Made by a program: the position numbers and the translations under genes. Below the pieces are notes generated by a model. That model saw only the letters and a list, made by a program, of their open reading frames with translations. It did no database searches and had not been told where the DNA came from. Of a stretch of DNA of 10,713 bases, positions 8,334 through 10,713 are shown piece after piece. The stretch lies in assembly GCA_023475455.1 (NCBI GenBank), contig JAMCVR010000221.1, positions 1-10,713 of the forward strand. Direction: 5' to 3'. This stretch comes from Thermoplasmatota archaeon (lineage in GTDB: Bacteria > Pseudomonadota > Gammaproteobacteria > Burkholderiales > Thiobacillaceae). Each line of letters opens with the position of its first letter. Positions within the stretch are counted from its first letter, which is position 1.

Positions 8334-8356
8334 GTGCGCTTAAGGTACAAGTGCAC
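8334..8356 (+). promoter_or_regulatory. Dyad just upstream of the ttrB ribosome-binding site, possible operator
   Basis: GTGCGCTT at 8334-8341 and AAGTGCAC at 8349-8356 are inverted with one mismatch (7 of 8) around a 7-base spacer. The dyad ends 7 bases before the AAGGAG at 8364-8369. Its size suits a dimeric regulator. The Salmonella ttr operon is controlled by TtrRS and FNR, but I see no TTGAT-N4-ATCAA FNR box and no ttrRS genes in the window. No convincing sigma-70 promoter was found in 8232-8376. Confidence 0.35.
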
Positions 8357-8376
8357 GCTCGACAAGGAGTCCGACC

Positions 8377-9123
8377 ATGCCAGACGATACGCTTCTCCAG
8401 TCCCGCCGCGGTTTCCTGCGGGCATTCCCGGCGATCACCGCCGGGGTGGCGCTGCCCATGGGCAGCGCCCGCGCCGCCGAAGGCATGCACCATTGGGGGA
8501 TGCTGGTGGATGTGCGCAAATGCATCGGCTGCCAGGCCTGCACCGTCAGTTGCATCATGGAGAACGCGGTGCCGGAGAACAGTTTCCGCACCATCGTTTC
8601 CACCTACGTCGTGCAACAGGAGGCGGACGGCCAGACCACGGCGGCCACCTACGTGCTGCCGCGCCTGTGCAACCATTGCGACCATCCGCCCTGCGTGCCG
8701 GTCTGCCCGGTGGGCGCCACCTTCAAGCGCGACGACGGCGTCGTCCTGGTGGACGGCGACCGCTGCGTGGGCTGCGCCTATTGCGTCCAGGCCTGCCCGT
8801 ACGACGCCCGCTTCATCAACCACGATACCGGCAAGGCCGACAAGTGCACCTTCTGCGCCCACCGGGTCGAGGCCGGCCTGCTGCCGGCCTGCGTCGAAAC
8901 CTGCGTCGGCGGGGCCCGCATTTTCGGCGACCTGAACGATGCCCAGGGCGAGTTGCGGCGCAGGCTGGACGCCGCCAAACGAAGCGATCCCGATGCGGTC
9001 AAGGTGCTCAAGCCCGAATCGGGCACCCGTCCCAACGTTTTCTACATCGGCCTCGACCCCCGTTTCCAGGGACGCGTCGACGGCCAGGCCGCCCTGTGGC
9101 GGCCGAGCGAGCACGGAGGCTGA
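8377..9123 (+). CDS. ttrB: Tetrathionate reductase iron-sulfur subunit TtrB
   Basis: TtrB carries electrons from the membrane subunit TtrC to the molybdenum subunit TtrA in the periplasm. The 248-residue protein starts with a twin-arginine signal (SRRGFLRAF at residues 9-17, then a hydrophobic stretch and ARAA). Four cysteine clusters bind four [4Fe-4S] centres: C49/C52/C55/C59, C98/C101/C106/C110, C130/C133/C136/C140 and C157/C160/C172/C176. Long segments resemble Salmonella TtrB, including RLCNHCD-PPCVPVCPV, RCVGCAYCVQACPYDARFINH and KVLKPE-GT near the end, which separates it from generic DmsB/NrfC proteins. The start follows AAGGAG at 8364-8369. ttrC begins one base after the stop. The same enzyme type could reduce another sulfur oxyanion, so substrate identity is inferred from similarity. 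Confidence 0.9.
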   Translation: MPDDTLLQSRRGFLRAFPAITAGVALPMGSARAAEGMHHWGMLVDVRKCIGCQACTVSCIMENAVPENSFRTIVSTYVVQQEADGQTTAATYVLPRLCNHCDHPPCVPVCPVGATFKRDDGVVLVDGDRCVGCAYCVQACPYDARFINHDTGKADKCTFCAHRVEAGLLPACVETCVGGARIFGDLNDAQGELRRRLDAAKRSDPDAVKVLKPESGTRPNVFYIGLDPRFQGRVDGQAALWRPSEHGG

Positions 9124-9124
9124 A

Positions 9125-10216
9125 ATGAACCCATCCATTGTCGAAGTCGTGAACGTGGCCCGCGAAGTGGCGTGGCTGCCCTGGGCCGTTCAATATTTCT
9201 TTCTGATCGGCCTGTCCGTGGGCTGCTTTCTGCTCACCACGCCCTGGTTCGTGCTGCGCCGGCCCTCGTGGGAGCGAGCCGGCCGCATCGCCCTGCTGGG
9301 CGCGCTGACCTGCGGCCTGACCGCACCCGTGGCGCTGCTCGCGGACCTGCACCAGCCCGGCCGCTTCCTCAACTTCTACCTGCACCCCAATCCCGGTTCC
9401 TGGATGGCCTGGGGCGCCTTCTTCATTCCCCTGTACCTGGGCGGGCTGATGCTCTACGCCTGGCTGGCGCTGCGCCCGGACCTGAAACGCCTGGCCGATG
9501 CCGGCGGGCGCTGGGCGGGCTCCTATCGGGCGCTTGCCTACGGCGGCCACGACAGCCTGGGCGCGATCCGCATGGCCGCCGTGCTTGCCCTGTCCGGCGC
9601 CGCCCTGGTGGCGCTCTATACCGGCATGGAAGTCATGGTGGTGCGCGCCCGGCCCCTGTGGGACACGCCTTTCCTGCCGGTGCAGTTCTTCATCACCGCC
9701 GTGGCCGGCGCCATCGGCCTGGTGTTGGTGCTGGATCGTTTCGTCGGCGACGGCCGCGCGGCGGCGGAAGCCGGGCTGCCACGCCTGCTGGCGGCGACCC
9801 AGGTGCTGGTGCTGGCGGTGGGGGCCGCCTGGCTGCTGCTTGGGGTAAGCGGCCTGTCCCCGCGACACGCGGAAGCCCTGGCGCAAGTGGCCCCCTCGGC
9901 CGCCTGGCGGATCACCGCGGTGTGGGCCGTCGGCAGCGCGCTGGCCACGTTCTGGCTCGGGATCGCCGCCCGGCATCCGGCGTGGCGGCTGACGGCCGGC
10001 CTGATCGCCCTGCACAGCGCCTGGATGATGCGCTGGACGATATTCATCGGCGGTCAGGAAATCCCCAAAACCGGTGCCGGCTACTACGTATATCACCTTC
10101 CCCTAGGCCACGAAGGGGTGCTCGGCATCATCGGCACCGCCGGCCTGTGGATCGCCGTCCTGATCCTGCTGATCTCGGTTCTGCCCTGGGCCGGCCCGCG
10201 CCGCGCCCAGGCCTGA
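9125..10216 (+). CDS. ttrC: Tetrathionate reductase membrane subunit TtrC (NrfD/PsrC family)
   Basis: TtrC is the quinol-oxidising membrane anchor that passes electrons to TtrB. The 363-residue protein has about nine hydrophobic helices. Segments shared with Salmonella TtrC include WLPWAVQYFF near residues 17-26, LTAPVALLADLHQ, SWMAWGAFFIPLY, ALYTGMEVMVVRARPLW and a late HSAWMMRWTIFIGGQ region. I chose the ATG at 9125 because GGAGG at 9115-9119 lies 5 bases before it and the hydrophobic N-terminus then aligns with the family; longer in-frame extensions upstream are ttrB shadow. It is a little longer than the roughly 340 residues of the Salmonella protein. The stop TGA is embedded in the GAGGAG ribosome-binding site of ttrA, so the operon is tightly packed. 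Confidence 0.88.
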   Translation: MNPSIVEVVNVAREVAWLPWAVQYFFLIGLSVGCFLLTTPWFVLRRPSWERAGRIALLGALTCGLTAPVALLADLHQPGRFLNFYLHPNPGSWMAWGAFFIPLYLGGLMLYAWLALRPDLKRLADAGGRWAGSYRALAYGGHDSLGAIRMAAVLALSGAALVALYTGMEVMVVRARPLWDTPFLPVQFFITAVAGAIGLVLVLDRFVGDGRAAAEAGLPRLLAATQVLVLAVGAAWLLLGVSGLSPRHAEALAQVAPSAAWRITAVWAVGSALATFWLGIAARHPAWRLTAGLIALHSAWMMRWTIFIGGQEIPKTGAGYYVYHLPLGHEGVLGIIGTAGLWIAVLILLISVLPWAGPRRAQA

Positions 10217-10226
10217 GGAGAATGCC

Positions 10227-10713
10227 ATGACCACCAACACTCGCCGCAAGATTCTCGCCGCCGGCGGCCTGATCGCCTTCGGTGCCGGCTTCAGCGCCAC
10301 CGCCGAGCGCATGCTCAAGCCCCTGCTGGGCCGCGACAAGTCGAAGAGCCGGTATCACGGCGCCTCCCTCGAACCCGAATTCAGCATCGATCCGGCAACC
10401 GGGACGCTGAAGGTGAACCCCGCGCAGCAGGTGAGCTACACCATGTGCCTCGGCTGCACCACTTTGTGCGGCGTGCGGGTGCGCATCGACCGCGCCGGCG
10501 GCAAGGTGCTGCGCGTCGCCGGCAATCCCTACAGCCCGCTCTCCACCGAGCCTCACCTGCCGATGAAGGCGTCGATCCGCGACAGTTTCGTCGCCATTTC
10601 CGGCTTCCAGGACAAGGGCCTGGCGGGACGCTCCACCGCCTGCGGCCGCGGCAACGCGGTGCTCGAGCAGATGGATTCGCCGTTCCGGGTATTGCGCCCG
10701 ATGAAGCGGGTCG
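10227..10713 (+). CDS. ttrA: Tetrathionate reductase catalytic subunit TtrA, N-terminal part
   Basis: TtrA is the large molybdopterin (bis-MGD) subunit that reduces tetrathionate to thiosulfate in the periplasm. Only the first 162 codons are present; the gene runs off the window end. A twin-arginine signal is visible (TRRKILAAGGLIAFGAGF from residue 5). The N-terminal [4Fe-4S] site is formed by C74, C77, C81 (MCLGCTTLCG) and C139 (STACGRG), in the same arrangement as Salmonella TtrA (CFGCWTQCG and STACARG). VLRVAGNPYSPLS and FRVLRPMKRV also match the family. The molybdenum-ligand region lies beyond the window. The start is set by GAGGAG at 10215-10220, 6 bases before the ATG. The gene order ttrB-ttrC-ttrA matches the Salmonella operon. 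Confidence 0.9.
   Translation, partial: MTTNTRRKILAAGGLIAFGAGFSATAERMLKPLLGRDKSKSRYHGASLEPEFSIDPATGTLKVNPAQQVSYTMCLGCTTLCGVRVRIDRAGGKVLRVAGNPYSPLSTEPHLPMKASIRDSFVAISGFQDKGLAGRSTACGRGNAVLEQMDSPFRVLRPMKRV

Noticed and set aside
8319..8338. Sigma-54 promoter upstream of ttrB (TGGCGG... followed by TTTTGG)
   Set aside because: The -24-like GG is present but the -12 GC is not at the required spacing; TT occupies that place.

Overview
The window is GC-rich, densely coded DNA of betaproteobacterial character. The gene content (a Zn/Mn-type ABC uptake operon, HslVU, a YqhA-family membrane protein and a tetrathionate-reductase-type operon) and the intergenic heptamer and palindrome repeats would suit a sulfur-metabolising lineage such as Thiobacillaceae. 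That placement is a guess from gene style, not a measurement. All genes are on the + strand.

Layout. 1-1906: the tail of an outer-membrane barrel protein, a metal-binding periplasmic protein (ZnuA type) and its permease (ZnuB type), tightly coupled. 1907-3045: a second, identical copy of the znuA 3' end plus all of znuB, made by a tandem duplication. 3046-4164: a cytoplasmic protein with two FimV/TPR-like segments alternating with two STAS-like segments. 4165-6947: hslV and hslU, the ATP-dependent protease pair, with hslU carrying an in-frame 219-codon internal duplication. 6948-7003: an eight-unit CCCCTRR heptamer array. 7006-8231: a yqhA-family gene, its strong downstream hairpin, and a second copy of both that lacks the gene start. 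8232-8376: a leader region with two dyads. 8377-10713: ttrB, ttrC and the start of ttrA, in the same order as the Salmonella ttrBCA operon.

The dominant anomaly is three independent, exact, direct tandem duplications within 7.35 kb (periods 1100, 657 and 601 bp). Each junction has 3-4 bp of microhomology (CCC, GGCG, CCC). Removing one copy of each restores an ordinary order: barrel protein-znuA-znuB-STAS protein-hslV-hslU (440 codons)-yqhA-ttrBCA. They may be very recent real duplications or artefacts of amplification, assembly or gap filling; the sequence alone cannot decide.

The second notable theme is a 7-bp-period repeat family around hslU. It supplies the last codons and the stop of hslV, abuts the hslU start codon, and fills the hslU-yqhA gap, where a normal ribosome-binding site would be expected. 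I did not find a wholly unknown gene system. The points most worth a second look are the duplication cluster, the heptamer arrays and the doubled STAS/FimV-like protein.
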